Shown: piece by piece, positions 56,057 to 64,000 of the stretch
How the letters are laid out: every line of letters starts with the position of its first letter
Numbering within the stretch: position 1 is the first letter of the stretch
Origin: Methylomonas albis
GTDB taxonomy: Bacteria > Pseudomonadota > Gammaproteobacteria > Methylococcales > Methylomonadaceae
DNA: 64,000 nucleotides
Direction of reading: 5' to 3'
NCBI RefSeq assembly: GCF_014850955.1
Contig: NZ_JACXSS010000001.1
Span: 2,728,001-2,792,000, forward strand
Program-made: the position numbers and the translations under genes
Notes under the pieces: model-generated
The model's input: only the letters and a program-made list of their open reading frames with translations
What the model was told of the DNA's origin: nothing
The model's database searches: none

Positions 56057-56710
56057 TTACTGGCGATTAAAACATTTGCGAAGACCTAAGCCAGCAATAG
56101 CAAAACTGAACAAAAACCCACTCACGGGTAACGGCACAGGCGCAAGCTGACGTACCCACGTCCCAGGATTGCCGGTCACAGACCCCGAAACGCCGTAAAA
56201 TTCGGCCGAGTCCACTGAACTAAAGCTGTACGCCGACGAACTTATCGAAACGCCGCCCAACAAACCGGGCCTGCCATATTCATGCTTATTGAGTACCGCG
56301 CTCCAATTACCACTAAAATGCCCTTCGGCGTCGGTATCGAACTCTATTCGAGCACTCCTATCGAAATAAGTCTGAAAATGCGGGTCGACCCCTGCATTAT
56401 TGGGGTTAGCGTAAAATTCTGCCGTGTCGATTTTATAATATTGCCCAAGGCCAAAGCTGAAGGTAAACGGGACTCTCCCACTGGAATAGTCATCAACGTC
56501 AAGAACGGCCCGACCGTTTTTGGGTAACAGCGACTCTTCAACGATGAAGCTAATGTTTAAACCAATATCGCCAAATCCGGGCGGATATATGTCGGTAAAA
56601 GTATTGCCGGTATAGGTATATTGAACCAACGCCGCAGTTGCGGGAGTGCTTGAGCCGACAGATGCCAATATCGCAGTGGTTAATGCCAAGTAACGAACGA
56701 TGGAATTCAT
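56057..56710 (-). CDS. VPLP-CTERM-type exported surface protein
   Basis: A 217-aa protein with a Sec signal peptide (residues 1-27, ...GSSTPATA-ALV), a beta-rich mature domain with many Tyr/Phe/Gly, and a C-terminal sorting tag: VPLPVSGFLFSFAIAGLGL then RKCFNRQ. This matches the VPLPA variant of PEP-CTERM signals, recognised by exosortase and often linked to exopolysaccharide. No exosortase gene lies in the window. Function of the mature domain unknown. Confidence 0.85.
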   Translation of the reverse strand: MNSIVRYLALTTAILASVGSSTPATAALVQYTYTGNTFTDIYPPGFGDIGLNISFIVEESLLPKNGRAVLDVDDYSSGRVPFTFSFGLGQYYKIDTAEFYANPNNAGVDPHFQTYFDRSARIEFDTDAEGHFSGNWSAVLNKHEYGRPGLLGGVSISSSAYSFSSVDSAEFYGVSGSVTGNPGTWVRQLAPVPLPVSGFLFSFAIAGLGLRKCFNRQ

Positions 56711-56862
56711 GATATTTACCTATGTGGTCAGTTGCTTTCGAGACTGGTGAGTTCTTGATGATACTCGCGCATACTCTAGCTTTCAAACCAATCCGCCAAA
56801 CATCGAAAATTTTGCTCATCGCTTTATTCTCAGAACCGATAATCGACTACCCACATAGTCCC

Positions 56863-56937
56863 GTAGGGTACGCACCGCGTACCTTCTGGCTTCCAACATT
56901 GGGACGCCCCTCTTTCGGTACGCGGTGCGTACCCTAC
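56863..56937. repeat. two inverted REP elements upstream of the RAYT gene
   Basis: The first copy (56863-56883) is the head GTAG followed by GGTACGC-ACC-GCGTACC, a 7-bp stem with a 3-base loop. The second (56917-56937) is its perfect reverse complement. The GTAG head plus palindrome is the standard form of REP sequences mobilised by RAYT proteins, and the head-out inverted pair resembles a BIME. It lies 69 bases before the transposase start. Confidence 0.88.
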
Positions 56938-57005
56938 CTTGAATTGCCGATTGGTTTAAACCGGTCCACAATTCGCAACCTGGATTTCTGCAAACGGGGT
57001 TTGCG

Positions 57006-57506
57006 ATGGCGAATTATCGGCGCTGTTATATACCAGGAGGTTCGTACTTTTTTACCGTGGTAACGGAACGACGGGCGCCGATTTTGGCAAACGATGCGGC
57101 TCGAGATTTACTGCGCTCGGCCATTCGCGCTTGCCAACAACAATGGCCTTTTACGGTTGACGCCCTGGTGGTGTTGCCGGATCACCTCCACGCGATTTTG
57201 GCATTGCCTCCTGGCGATGCCGATTACTCCATACGCTGGGGCTTTATCAAAAAATATTTCACCCAACATTGGTTGGCGGCGAACGGCCCTGAACAATCAA
57301 TATCTTCATCAAAACAACAGCAACGGCGGCGCGGTGTCTGGCAACGTCGATTCTGGGAACATGCATTACGCGACGAACGCGACTACGCAAAACATCTGGA
57401 TTACCTGCATTACAATCCGGTTAAACACGGTCTGGTGACCTCGGCGGCCGATTGGCCATATTCGTCGTTCCATCGCTTCGTAAACGAGGGGGTTTATCCT
57501 GCGTAA
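57006..57506 (+). CDS. REP-associated tyrosine transposase (RAYT)
   Basis: A 166-aa Y1 HUH-type nuclease. It opens MANYRRCYIPGGSYFFTVVT, has the HUH motif in VLPDHLHAILALP (His-Leu-His), and a catalytic Tyr in DYLHYNPVKHGLV near residue 140; RRFWEHALRDERDYAKH is also typical. RAYTs cut single-stranded REP hairpins. REP copies lie on both sides (56863-56937 and 57565-57585), supporting an intact REPtron. The product ends normally, so it appears functional. Confidence 0.95.
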   Translation: MANYRRCYIPGGSYFFTVVTERRAPILANDAARDLLRSAIRACQQQWPFTVDALVVLPDHLHAILALPPGDADYSIRWGFIKKYFTQHWLAANGPEQSISSSKQQQRRRGVWQRRFWEHALRDERDYAKHLDYLHYNPVKHGLVTSAADWPYSSFHRFVNEGVYPA

Positions 57507-57564
57507 TGGGGCTCGGATATGGCCGGACAATTTGATACCTTCGATGGTGGCGAATGAACCCAAA

Positions 57565-57585
57565 GGTACGCGGTGCGAACCCTGC
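57565..57585. repeat. degenerate REP element downstream of the RAYT gene
   Basis: GGTACGCGGTGCG at 57565-57577 continues AACCCTGC, matching the inverted upstream REP copy with two changes (A for T and G for A). The head corresponds to GCAG instead of GTAG. Together with the upstream pair it brackets the transposase gene. Confidence 0.8.
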
Positions 57586-57735
57586 GTTTGATTTCGCTGA
57601 AGCATGTAAGTAATCAGGATTCTTTTTGGATATTTTTTCCGCGTCATAGCACGGATTGCAGTGTCATTTAATCCGCAAATAACACCTGATTATTTCAGAA
57701 CGGCGCATTGACCCTCGCCAATGCGCCATGCAAAC

Positions 57736-58248
57736 CTATTGCTTCTTGGCGATAGCAAAAATCAAGGATGCTCCACCCTGATCAGCCGGATTACTGGTTC
57801 CTTCGCGGCGGGTAAACATAAACTCCTTGTCGTTGTTCACCAGCACAAAGTAGGTCAGAAAGGTTTTTCCACCCAGCGTGGCATCGAGTTGGCCGGTTCC
57901 ATCGGCACTCACTTGATAGGTACAATCCTCGGTATCCTGGAGGACGCCGGCAGCCAGTCCGGCTTTATTGGCTAGACTGTGTATGGTGCAATTTCCCTTG
58001 CCATCAAAACTATATACGCCAACCCTTTCGGCCACGGCTCCGGTGGTTTGTTTGGTCGTGGTATCGTAATTTGCACCAAAGTAACCGGTGGCAGCAAAAC
58101 CGTAAGTTCCGTTCAAGCGGCGATTGGGGTCGCGATTGGCATCTTCGTGCCGTCCCTCGGCGTGACTGACTCCAACCGATAATATCTGCGCTCCCAGCAA
58201 GAGTGAAAGCATCAATTTGGAAGCGAAAACCTTTTTTGCACTTTTCAT
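57736..58248 (-). CDS. secreted protein, unknown function
   Basis: The start is ATG 58248 (MKSAKKVFASKLML) with AGGG at good spacing; 23 upstream codons in frame are not signal-like. The 170-aa product has a Sec signal peptide ending ...VGVSHA-EGRHED. The mature part is beta-rich: NGTYGFAATGYFGA, YSFDGKGNCTIHS and DCTYQVSADGTGQLDATLGG, with two cysteines probably in a disulfide. Such small lipocalin-like or beta-barrel exported proteins are common but uncharacterised. No neighbour suggests a function. Confidence 0.7.
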   Translation of the reverse strand: MKSAKKVFASKLMLSLLLGAQILSVGVSHAEGRHEDANRDPNRRLNGTYGFAATGYFGANYDTTTKQTTGAVAERVGVYSFDGKGNCTIHSLANKAGLAAGVLQDTEDCTYQVSADGTGQLDATLGGKTFLTYFVLVNNDKEFMFTRREGTSNPADQGGASLIFAIAKKQ

Positions 58249-58548
58249 AATAGCCCTATGGATGATGAATGTTTTTGAAACAAAACCAACGCGAAAATTG
58301 ACGCCGTCATCTGGCATATTCTTCCGAAAACTAGTGACTCTAGGCGCCGCTACATAAAAAGAATCTCATGCAAGCAGCCTGCTTTCTCAATGTCGCGCAT
58401 CGTGGGTTCGGGTCCATGCATCACATCGCTTACTCCGCGCGAGGAACAGACATCGACAACCTAACCTATTCTTGTTAGCGCAATTTTGGTGCCAGCCAAC
58501 ATTACCTTATAAATCATCTGGTTTATGAGCGTATCACAAAAGAAACAG

Positions 58549-58579
58549 GTGATTTCACGCACTGACGACGTGAAATCAC
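58549..58579. repeat. 11-bp perfect inverted repeat in a 580-bp gap
   Basis: GTGATTTCACG (58549-58559) is mirrored by CGTGAAATCAC (58569-58579) around a nine-base loop. There is no T-run, so it may be an operator-like palindrome or mobile-element scar. The remainder of 58249-58832 shows no convincing gene. Confidence 0.6.
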
Positions 58580-58832
58580 TCAGCTAATAGAATGCGGTAA
58601 CCAATGTACACCGCATCGTTCGCGATTGATGCGGTTCGCAAACTCACCTCACCCTACCCTCCTTTTGGCTGGGCATTTGCTTTAAGATTTCGTCGGGCTG
58701 CTTTAGTTTATTGTCGTTTCAGTATGAAACTTTGTTTTTAAACGCGGAAATTCTTGACAGTGGAATACTGGTTACAGACGTTCCCAGTATGAATAAAGTA
58801 CTTCTATGAGGTGGAGATAATTTTTCTAAATC

Positions 58833-59099
58833 AGGGGCTGTTGCCATTTTGCAATCATCCCCCTGAAATTCAATTATTCTGCAGCATGAATGGGGGCTTT
58901 CAATCAAAAGATAAGCCAACACTTCGGCAAACGGCGACAGGATTGCCGCCTCTACCCAATCGCCACCTTGTTGAAAATGTGTTTGCGAGGCTGCAGCATT
59001 TCAGGGCCACGCGACTCGACAAGCTCAAACACAATTTTGAAGGCGCACGCCTTGACTTGCGCGTCCTATGGTTCCCTGTATAAAACGGCAACAGCCCCT
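58833..59099. mobile_element. 267-bp deleted IS5-like element with terminal inverted repeats
   Basis: AGGGGCTGTTGCCATTTT at 58833-58850 is matched by the reverse complement of 59082-59099 (AAAACGGCAACAGCCCCT) with one mismatch. Between them a plus-strand frame encodes only the C-terminal end of an IS5-family transposase and stops within the right repeat. The element is therefore an internally deleted insertion sequence or MITE that would need a transposase in trans. No exact target-site duplication was evident. Confidence 0.82.
58961..59083 (+). pseudogene. IS5-family transposase C-terminal fragment
   Basis: About 40 codons, RHLVENVFARLQHFRATRL then DKLKHNFEGARLDL and WFPV-stop, correspond to the end of IS5-type DDE transposases (the RxxVENxFxRLKxFRxxxxRYDK region including the catalytic Glu). 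The DDE domain upstream is missing. It lies within the 58833-59099 element. Confidence 0.8.
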
Positions 59100-59454
59100 A
59101 ACCGAAGGTATCGCAACAAGGACATTTCCAATCGACATCGGCTGGCCGCGTCGGGTGGACGTGATTCAGCAGTTTTTTCGATCCGCCAAAATCATGATAG
59201 TTTTGGCAGACTTTTTCGAATGCGGCCTTGGGCGATGCGGCATAGCTAAACTTAAATTTAGGATACCTGCCAACATGTTGCTTCAGCCGGGCATTTAGAT
59301 CGGTTTCCGAACGGCCGACGTATTTGACCACGAATTTATTGGTTTTTTGATTGATGATGCCCAAGGCATAATTGCCCTCGGCGCTTTCCGTGATTAGTTC
59401 GTTGATTTTGGCATTGCTCAAATCGTAAGCCCCTTGCATATCAAGTGAAGCCAT
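59098..59454 (-). CDS. GIY-YIG-like nuclease domain protein, stop supplied by IS element
   Basis: A 118-aa protein from ATG 59454 behind GGAGG. It contains NYALGIINQKTNKF and VVKYVGRSETDLNARLKQHV, a variant GIY-YIG signature (YALG...KYVG with Arg and His following). Catalytic Glu is not obvious in the visible part. The C-terminus CPCCDTFG ends in TAG (59100-59098), whose bases lie in or directly beside the right terminal repeat of the IS5-like element, so the original gene may have been longer. Function unknown. Confidence 0.7.
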   Translation of the reverse strand: MASLDMQGAYDLSNAKINELITESAEGNYALGIINQKTNKFVVKYVGRSETDLNARLKQHVGRYPKFKFSYAASPKAAFEKVCQNYHDFGGSKKLLNHVHPTRPADVDWKCPCCDTFG

Positions 59455-59724
59455 ATGTCCTCCAGTAGCGTCTAACTATTCTTATAATCAAGTCGTAGGT
59501 CCGGCAAATATGCCCGATGCCATGATAATACTCTCATCCGCGACAAGTTTTGCCTAAAATATTCCACGCTAAGTCCGGCACATGCGGCTCAGACCGCACA
59601 ACCTGACAGAATCATCAGCCTCGGTTTACTTCGTTTATGGACATCTACACCAGGAATAAGCGAGCATCGTTTGAGTTTATCGGCATGCTTGACACAGTAG
59701 CGCCAACGTGAGCGAACAACAGTA

Positions 59725-59853
59725 TCAACCGAATAATGCCAGGGCTTTTTTTATCGTCGACCACACCCCCCAGCTCAACGGAATCAACACATATAGCCAG
59801 AACAACACCAGCAAGATCGGCTGGGAAGATTTAGTCGCTTGGATTTGCTTCAT
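59725..59853 (-). CDS. small subunit of OFA-type MFS transporter
   Basis: A 42-aa single-helix protein (MKQIQATKSSQPILLVLF...WSTIKKALALFG) with GGAG seven bases before ATG 59853. It starts 17 bases after the transporter stop. Short proteins of this form accompany OFA-family transporters in many proteobacteria and are named MFS transporter small subunit. A lysine-flanked helix with LIPLSWGVW is characteristic. It is too short for ordinary gene finders and easily missed. Confidence 0.82.
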   Translation of the reverse strand: MKQIQATKSSQPILLVLFWLYVLIPLSWGVWSTIKKALALFG

Positions 59854-59870
59854 CGTAGGTCTCCTGCCCA

Positions 59871-61265
59871 TCAGTGTTCGGCTTCATCGGCCGGATAAAT
59901 ACCGTCCAGCTCGTCGAAGTCGCCATGTTTCATGTGATGTTTCTCGTGAACCGGCCGGATCGACAGATTGGCGATAAAGCCCACGACCAACAGTCCGGCC
60001 ATGATGTACATGGTCACGTTGTACGCATCGGCTTTAGCCACGCCCTGACCTATTTGATATTCGCGGATGTAATTGACCAACACCGGTCCCAACACCCCGG
60101 CGGTAGACCAGGCCGTCAATAAGCGACCGTGAATACCGCCGACGAAACGCGTGCCGAAAATATCCGCCAGATACGCCGGAATGGTCGAAAAACCGCCGCC
60201 ATACATACTCATGATCAAGGCGTACAGCAACACGAATAGCGCCATATTGCCGGCCATGCCCATGCTGGGAATGGTGGCGTACAGCCCTGCACCAACCACG
60301 AAGAAAATAAAATAAGTGTTTTTGCGTCCGAGAAAATCCGAAGCCGAGGACCAGAAAAACCGCCCACCCATATTAAACAGACTCAGCAAACCGACGAAAC
60401 CGGCTGCGGAAGCCGGCGTTACCAAGCCTTTGAACATTTCTTGTATCATCACCGAGGCTTGCCCCAAAACGCCGATGCCGGCTGTGACGTTCAGACACAA
60501 CACCAGCCACAATAAATAGAATTGCGGGGTTTTCAAGGCCTGATCGATATGCACATGCTTGTCGGTGATCATCTTGTTTTGCACCACCGGCGGCGTCCAG
60601 CCGGCCGGTTGCCAATCAGGCGGCGGTATGCGGATGGTCAACGCGCCTATCATCATCGAACAAAAATACAGTCCGCCCATCACCAGAAAAGTTTGCACCA
60701 CGCCAACCGATTCGGCAGATTTGAAATGGTCCATCAGCAACACCGACAAGGGCGCGCCTATCATTGCCCCGCCGCCGAAACCCATGATGGCCATGCCGGT
60801 CGCCATGCCGCGCCGGTCGGGAAACCACTTGATCAGAGTCGATACCGGCGATACATAACCCAACCCTAAACCGATACCGCCAATCACCCCGTAACCTAGA
60901 TAAATCAGCCAGATTTCATGCAGCTGTACACCCAGCGCCGAAATCAAGAAACCACCACCAAAACAACAGGCCGCGACGAACATCGTTAACCTTGGCCCGA
61001 CTTTTTCCAGCCATTTACCGCCGAATGCCGCCGACAAGCCTAAAAACACAATCGCCAAACTAAAGATCCAGCCCAGGGTAGTCAGCTTCCAATCATCAGG
61101 CGCGGCACTGCCGATGCCTATCACGCGTGATAATGGATCGTTAAACACGCTAAATGCGTAGGCTTGCCCTATGCATAAATGCACTGACAAGGCCGCCGGC
61201 GGCACCAACCAACGGCAATAGCCGGGCTGCGCGACGCTATGTTGTTTGGCAAAAAATCCCGACAT
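59871..61265 (-). CDS. OFA family MFS transporter (oxalate/formate antiporter type)
   Basis: ATG 61265 (MSGFFAKQHSVAQPG) is chosen, with GGA ten bases upstream; four codons further to GTG 61277 are in frame. The 464-aa protein has 12 membrane helices and OFA features: CIGQAYAFSVFNDPL in helix 1, IGGIGLGLGYVSPVSTLIKWFPDRRGMATG (in parts) and GGRFFWSSASDFLGRKN. Relatives exchange oxalate for formate or move other carboxylates; substrate cannot be fixed here. In a methanotroph a formate-linked role would be sensible. Confidence 0.92.
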   Translation of the reverse strand: MSGFFAKQHSVAQPGYCRWLVPPAALSVHLCIGQAYAFSVFNDPLSRVIGIGSAAPDDWKLTTLGWIFSLAIVFLGLSAAFGGKWLEKVGPRLTMFVAACCFGGGFLISALGVQLHEIWLIYLGYGVIGGIGLGLGYVSPVSTLIKWFPDRRGMATGMAIMGFGGGAMIGAPLSVLLMDHFKSAESVGVVQTFLVMGGLYFCSMMIGALTIRIPPPDWQPAGWTPPVVQNKMITDKHVHIDQALKTPQFYLLWLVLCLNVTAGIGVLGQASVMIQEMFKGLVTPASAAGFVGLLSLFNMGGRFFWSSASDFLGRKNTYFIFFVVGAGLYATIPSMGMAGNMALFVLLYALIMSMYGGGFSTIPAYLADIFGTRFVGGIHGRLLTAWSTAGVLGPVLVNYIREYQIGQGVAKADAYNVTMYIMAGLLVVGFIANLSIRPVHEKHHMKHGDFDELDGIYPADEAEH

Positions 61266-61617
61266 GCTTGAATCCACTTTTTAGCTAAATTTTCGATATT
61301 GGCGTTTTACCACAACGCCGACCTAAGCGGTATTTTAGCATTGCCGACCAACAGACTTTAAAGCCAATAACAGCTAAGTCTCATCAGACAGCCTGTCCCG
61401 ATAATCGCCCAATTCAGCAATTAAGCGATATACCGCAATCCATCCTATTTAAAAACACAGTTTAATTAAAAGACTAACGATCTCCCCCCGCCACCCCTGC
61501 CGATCCGGTACTTTCTGATCCGGCACGCTATTTGCTGCTTCCAGGGCGCGCTCAATCGCATCTACGTATCACGGATCGTAAAAGCCTTCCAAACTTCTAA
61601 ATACCTGACAATAAACA
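61266..61617. other. 352-bp divergent intergenic region
   Basis: This region separates the OFA transporter and the TonB-dependent receptor, which are transcribed apart, so promoters for both must lie here. No Fur box, riboswitch or clear -10/-35 pair could be recognised by eye. Confidence 0.5.
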
Positions 61618-63969
61618 ATGAAAAAAACTAAGTTACAGGATTTTCCAGTTGCCCATACAGGCCAACTAGCCGGCGTTGCGGCATTGCTTTTTACTCTGCA
61701 CGGCGTCACTTACGCCGCCGAACCATCCTCAACCGAAGATCAAGCAACTAGCGAAACAACAGCCAAAAATAAAACCACCAAAACCGCTAACCAAACACAA
61801 ACCAGCGACTCAGCCACTACCCTGGATACCGTAACCGTAGCAGGCTCGGCCCCGCTAAATCCGCCTAACCAAAAACCGCAGTTGGATACCGAAGCCGCCA
61901 CCGGCAGCCGCTTGGGCCTGACACCTCGTGAGACACCGGCTTCAATCACCATCATTGACCGGGCTACTTTTGAGAAACGCGGCGCGCAGACCACCCAGGA
62001 AGCCTTGGAAAAAGCCCCAGGCATACTCGTATCGTCGCAACCCGGCTCAGCCGGCTCTGTGTCAATGCGCGGCTTTACCGGCGCACAGATCACACAGCTG
62101 TTTAACGGCATTACCGTGCAATACGATGTCGTTGCCGCACGCCCCATAGACAGCTGGATCACAGACAGGGTTGAGGTATTGGGCGGACCGTCCACATTTT
62201 TATATGGCCAAGGCGCGGTAGGCGGCTCGGTCAACTATGTCAGTAAAATCGCCCATCGCGGCCCGGATGAACACCACGGCTTGGTCTCGCTCGGCGAATA
62301 CTTAAACCGCCGGGCTTCCTACGGTTTTAATGGCCAGCTCGGCAACACGGACAACTGGCTGCAAGCCGACATCAGCTATTTGGGTTCCGAGGGCTATATC
62401 GACAACACGGAAGCTGATTCCGGCGTGATGTCGTTTTCCTTGTTAAGTGACATTACGTCCAAACTGTCGCACACCATCGCCTTCGAGCATCAGATGGAAG
62501 ACCGCGATTCTTACTGGGGCACGCCGGTGCTGAATCCGGTGGTCAACGGTAGAATCGTCCCTTGGGGCACCGAGGGTTTAGGCCCTAACGAAGGGCAAAT
62601 AGACCCCGGCACCCGTTTTAAAAACTATAACGCCAGTGGTTCGGTATTCGATCAGCAGGTGTTTTGGTTACGCGATATTGTCGACTATCAACTGTCCGAT
62701 AACACTCAATTCAAAAACACCTTTTATTACTATAAAGCCGATCGCCAATACCTAAACGTGGAAGGTTACGACTGGAACAGCACCAATACTCTGATTACCC
62801 GTAATAAATCGTTTGCGGTAAATCACGATCAGGCGTTGGTTGGCAACCGTTTCGAAATCGTACACAGCAGCAACTGGTTCAGTCTGCCCTCCAAAGTCTC
62901 GGCCGGCGTCGATATTGCCTACAACAAACAGACTCGCGCACCGAGCATGGAAAGCTCCACAGGCACTGTCAGCGTTGTCAATCCGTATAATTTCAGCACC
63001 GGCACTTACTACGATAACCCTTTGGCCACCGGACCTGTGTCCAACGCTCGCAACGAGCTCTATACCGTAGCCGGCTATGCTGAAAACCGGCTGACCCTGG
63101 TGCCCGATCTAAACTTGATTACTGGTGTACGGGTAGACGATATCCGTCTGGATTCGAAAAATTTACGTACCTCCTTTGTAGCGCCAACCGCCACCAACCC
63201 CGCCGCTTTCGGCCGCCGCTGGACCGCTGTGACCTGGCGGGCAGCACTGATGTACGACATCACCTCTACTTTTAACGTTTATGCGCAATACAGCACCGCA
63301 GCTGATCCTCCATCCGGGATTTTGACCACCGGCACTTTCGCCGCATTGCAAGACTTCGATCTCACCACCGGCCGACAAGCGGAAGTGGGTACCAAATTTG
63401 ACTTTTGGGACGGCAAAGGCTCGGCAACCCTGGCGGGTTATTACATAGAACGGAAAAATCTATCGATAACCGATCCGACGGACCGAAATAGGCAGTTACC
63501 AATAGGTGCGCAATCGTCCGGCGGCGTGGAGGCCAATATTGGGGTAAAACTCACCGATGAATGGAGCGTGCAAGGCAATATGGCCTATGTCGATGCCCAG
63601 TACGACAAGTTCCTGGAAACCGTCGGCACCAGCACGGTGTCCAGAAAAGGCAATCGGCCGGCCAATGTCGCCAAATGGGTGGCTAATGCCTGGCTGACCT
63701 GGGATTTCGATGCCGACTGGCAATGGAATTTCGGCTCGCGCTACGTCGGCGACCGCTTCGTCGATACCGCCAATCTGATTAAAGCCCCGGCCTATGCAGT
63801 CTTCGATACCCAACTGGCCTGGAAATTTAACCCGCATGCCACCGTCACCGCGCGCGTTAAAAATCTGTCCGACGAGCAATACGTCGAATGGGGTAGCGGC
63901 GGCAACGCCCCGCTATTCTTCATCGCGGCGCCGCGTACCTTCATGATGGAAGTGAAAGTAGACTTTTAA
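61618..63969 (+). CDS. TonB-dependent siderophore-type receptor
   Basis: A 783-aa outer-membrane receptor. A signal peptide ends near residue 34 (...GVTYA-AEP). A Thr/Lys-rich linker and the TonB-box-like LDTVTVAGS follow, then the plug domain (ETPASITIIDRATFEKRGA, EALEKAPGILVSSQPG, MRGFTGAQITQLFNGI, VEVLGGPSTFLYGQGAVGG) and a 22-strand barrel ending in ...FMMEVKVDF with terminal Phe. It resembles FhuE/FcuA-type ferric-siderophore receptors. The frame is complete and ends 31 bases before the right edge. Confidence 0.95.
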   Translation: MKKTKLQDFPVAHTGQLAGVAALLFTLHGVTYAAEPSSTEDQATSETTAKNKTTKTANQTQTSDSATTLDTVTVAGSAPLNPPNQKPQLDTEAATGSRLGLTPRETPASITIIDRATFEKRGAQTTQEALEKAPGILVSSQPGSAGSVSMRGFTGAQITQLFNGITVQYDVVAARPIDSWITDRVEVLGGPSTFLYGQGAVGGSVNYVSKIAHRGPDEHHGLVSLGEYLNRRASYGFNGQLGNTDNWLQADISYLGSEGYIDNTEADSGVMSFSLLSDITSKLSHTIAFEHQMEDRDSYWGTPVLNPVVNGRIVPWGTEGLGPNEGQIDPGTRFKNYNASGSVFDQQVFWLRDIVDYQLSDNTQFKNTFYYYKADRQYLNVEGYDWNSTNTLITRNKSFAVNHDQALVGNRFEIVHSSNWFSLPSKVSAGVDIAYNKQTRAPSMESSTGTVSVVNPYNFSTGTYYDNPLATGPVSNARNELYTVAGYAENRLTLVPDLNLITGVRVDDIRLDSKNLRTSFVAPTATNPAAFGRRWTAVTWRAALMYDITSTFNVYAQYSTAADPPSGILTTGTFAALQDFDLTTGRQAEVGTKFDFWDGKGSATLAGYYIERKNLSITDPTDRNRQLPIGAQSSGGVEANIGVKLTDEWSVQGNMAYVDAQYDKFLETVGTSTVSRKGNRPANVAKWVANAWLTWDFDADWQWNFGSRYVGDRFVDTANLIKAPAYAVFDTQLAWKFNPHATVTARVKNLSDEQYVEWGSGGNAPLFFIAAPRTFMMEVKVDF

Positions 63970-64000
63970 TGCTCGGCTTGTGCAAGCGCTATCTATATCT

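Noticed and set aside
58890-59249. 119-codon plus-strand frame
   Set aside because: Runs through the IS5-like element in the wrong frame and into the GIY-YIG gene on the other strand.
59708-59977. 89-codon plus-strand frame
   Set aside because: Lies opposite the MFS small subunit and the end of the transporter, both of which have better evidence.
1-64000. CRISPR array, tRNA or rRNA genes
   Set aside because: No regularly spaced direct repeats and no cloverleaf or rRNA-like sequence was seen.

Overview
The window looks like a chromosomal segment of a gammaproteobacterium, most likely a Methylomonas-type methanotroph. That is an inference from gene content (ispH, an Hsp15 gene, trhP-rraA, htpG, an OFA-family transporter with a 42-residue small subunit, a VPLP-CTERM surface protein, REP/RAYT elements) and from moderate G+C in the core genes; no rRNA or marker gene is present to prove it. 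No tRNA, rRNA or CRISPR array was seen.

Layout. 1-7.2 kb (minus strand): a partial conserved cytoplasmic protein, a 107-aa partner, an exported protein, a DUF748/AsmA-like giant and a large lipoprotein. 7.6-11.2 kb (minus): core genes hslR-like, rhodanese, ispH, rraA and trhP. 11.3-51.4 kb (minus): one 40-kb, almost unbroken unidirectional polysaccharide (O-antigen/EPS) locus, very A+T-rich in its middle (about 16-20 and 24-35 kb), which suggests acquired segments. 51.5-53.9 kb: a histidine kinase and a TPR response regulator. 54-56 kb (plus): htpG behind a sigma-32-like promoter and ahead of a palindromic terminator shared with a convergent CTERM-protein gene. 56-64 kb: accessory DNA with a REP/RAYT transposase module, a secreted protein, a deleted IS5-like element that supplies the stop codon of a GIY-YIG gene, an OFA transporter pair and a TonB-dependent receptor.

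How the polysaccharide genes fit together. Read in the direction of transcription: rfbB, rfbD, rfbA and rfbC make dTDP-L-rhamnose, interrupted by two HEPN/MNT modules. Next come an HpcH/HpaI aldolase, an SDR, a dehydroquinate-synthase-like cyclase and an NAD-epimerase, then rfbF-rfbG-rfbH (CDP-glucose to CDP-4-keto-deoxy sugar, with the diagnostic His220 and [2Fe-2S] cysteines in RfbH) and a YerE-like thiamine-diphosphate enzyme. This points to a branched-chain or carbocyclic sugar. Two three-part undecaprenyl-phosphate-sugar modules follow the Gtr logic: GtrB-like + GtrA + an 814-aa membrane protein, and ArnC-like + EmrE-like + a 556-aa GT-C-like protein. A Rieske protein with its cluster at the C-terminus sits between them. 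A compact FkbH-ACP-MaoC-SDR-MBOAT-SGNH block looks like a machine that builds an unusual C3 acyl group on a carrier protein and moves it onto the glycan; this is the most interesting candidate system. Asparagine synthase, methyltransferases, a desaturase, GT2 enzymes and a frameshifted flippase complete the locus.

Broken genes are common: the flippase (G5 tract), a HEPN toxin (nonsense codon at the motif tyrosine), remnants around 24 and 31 kb, and the IS5-like fragment.
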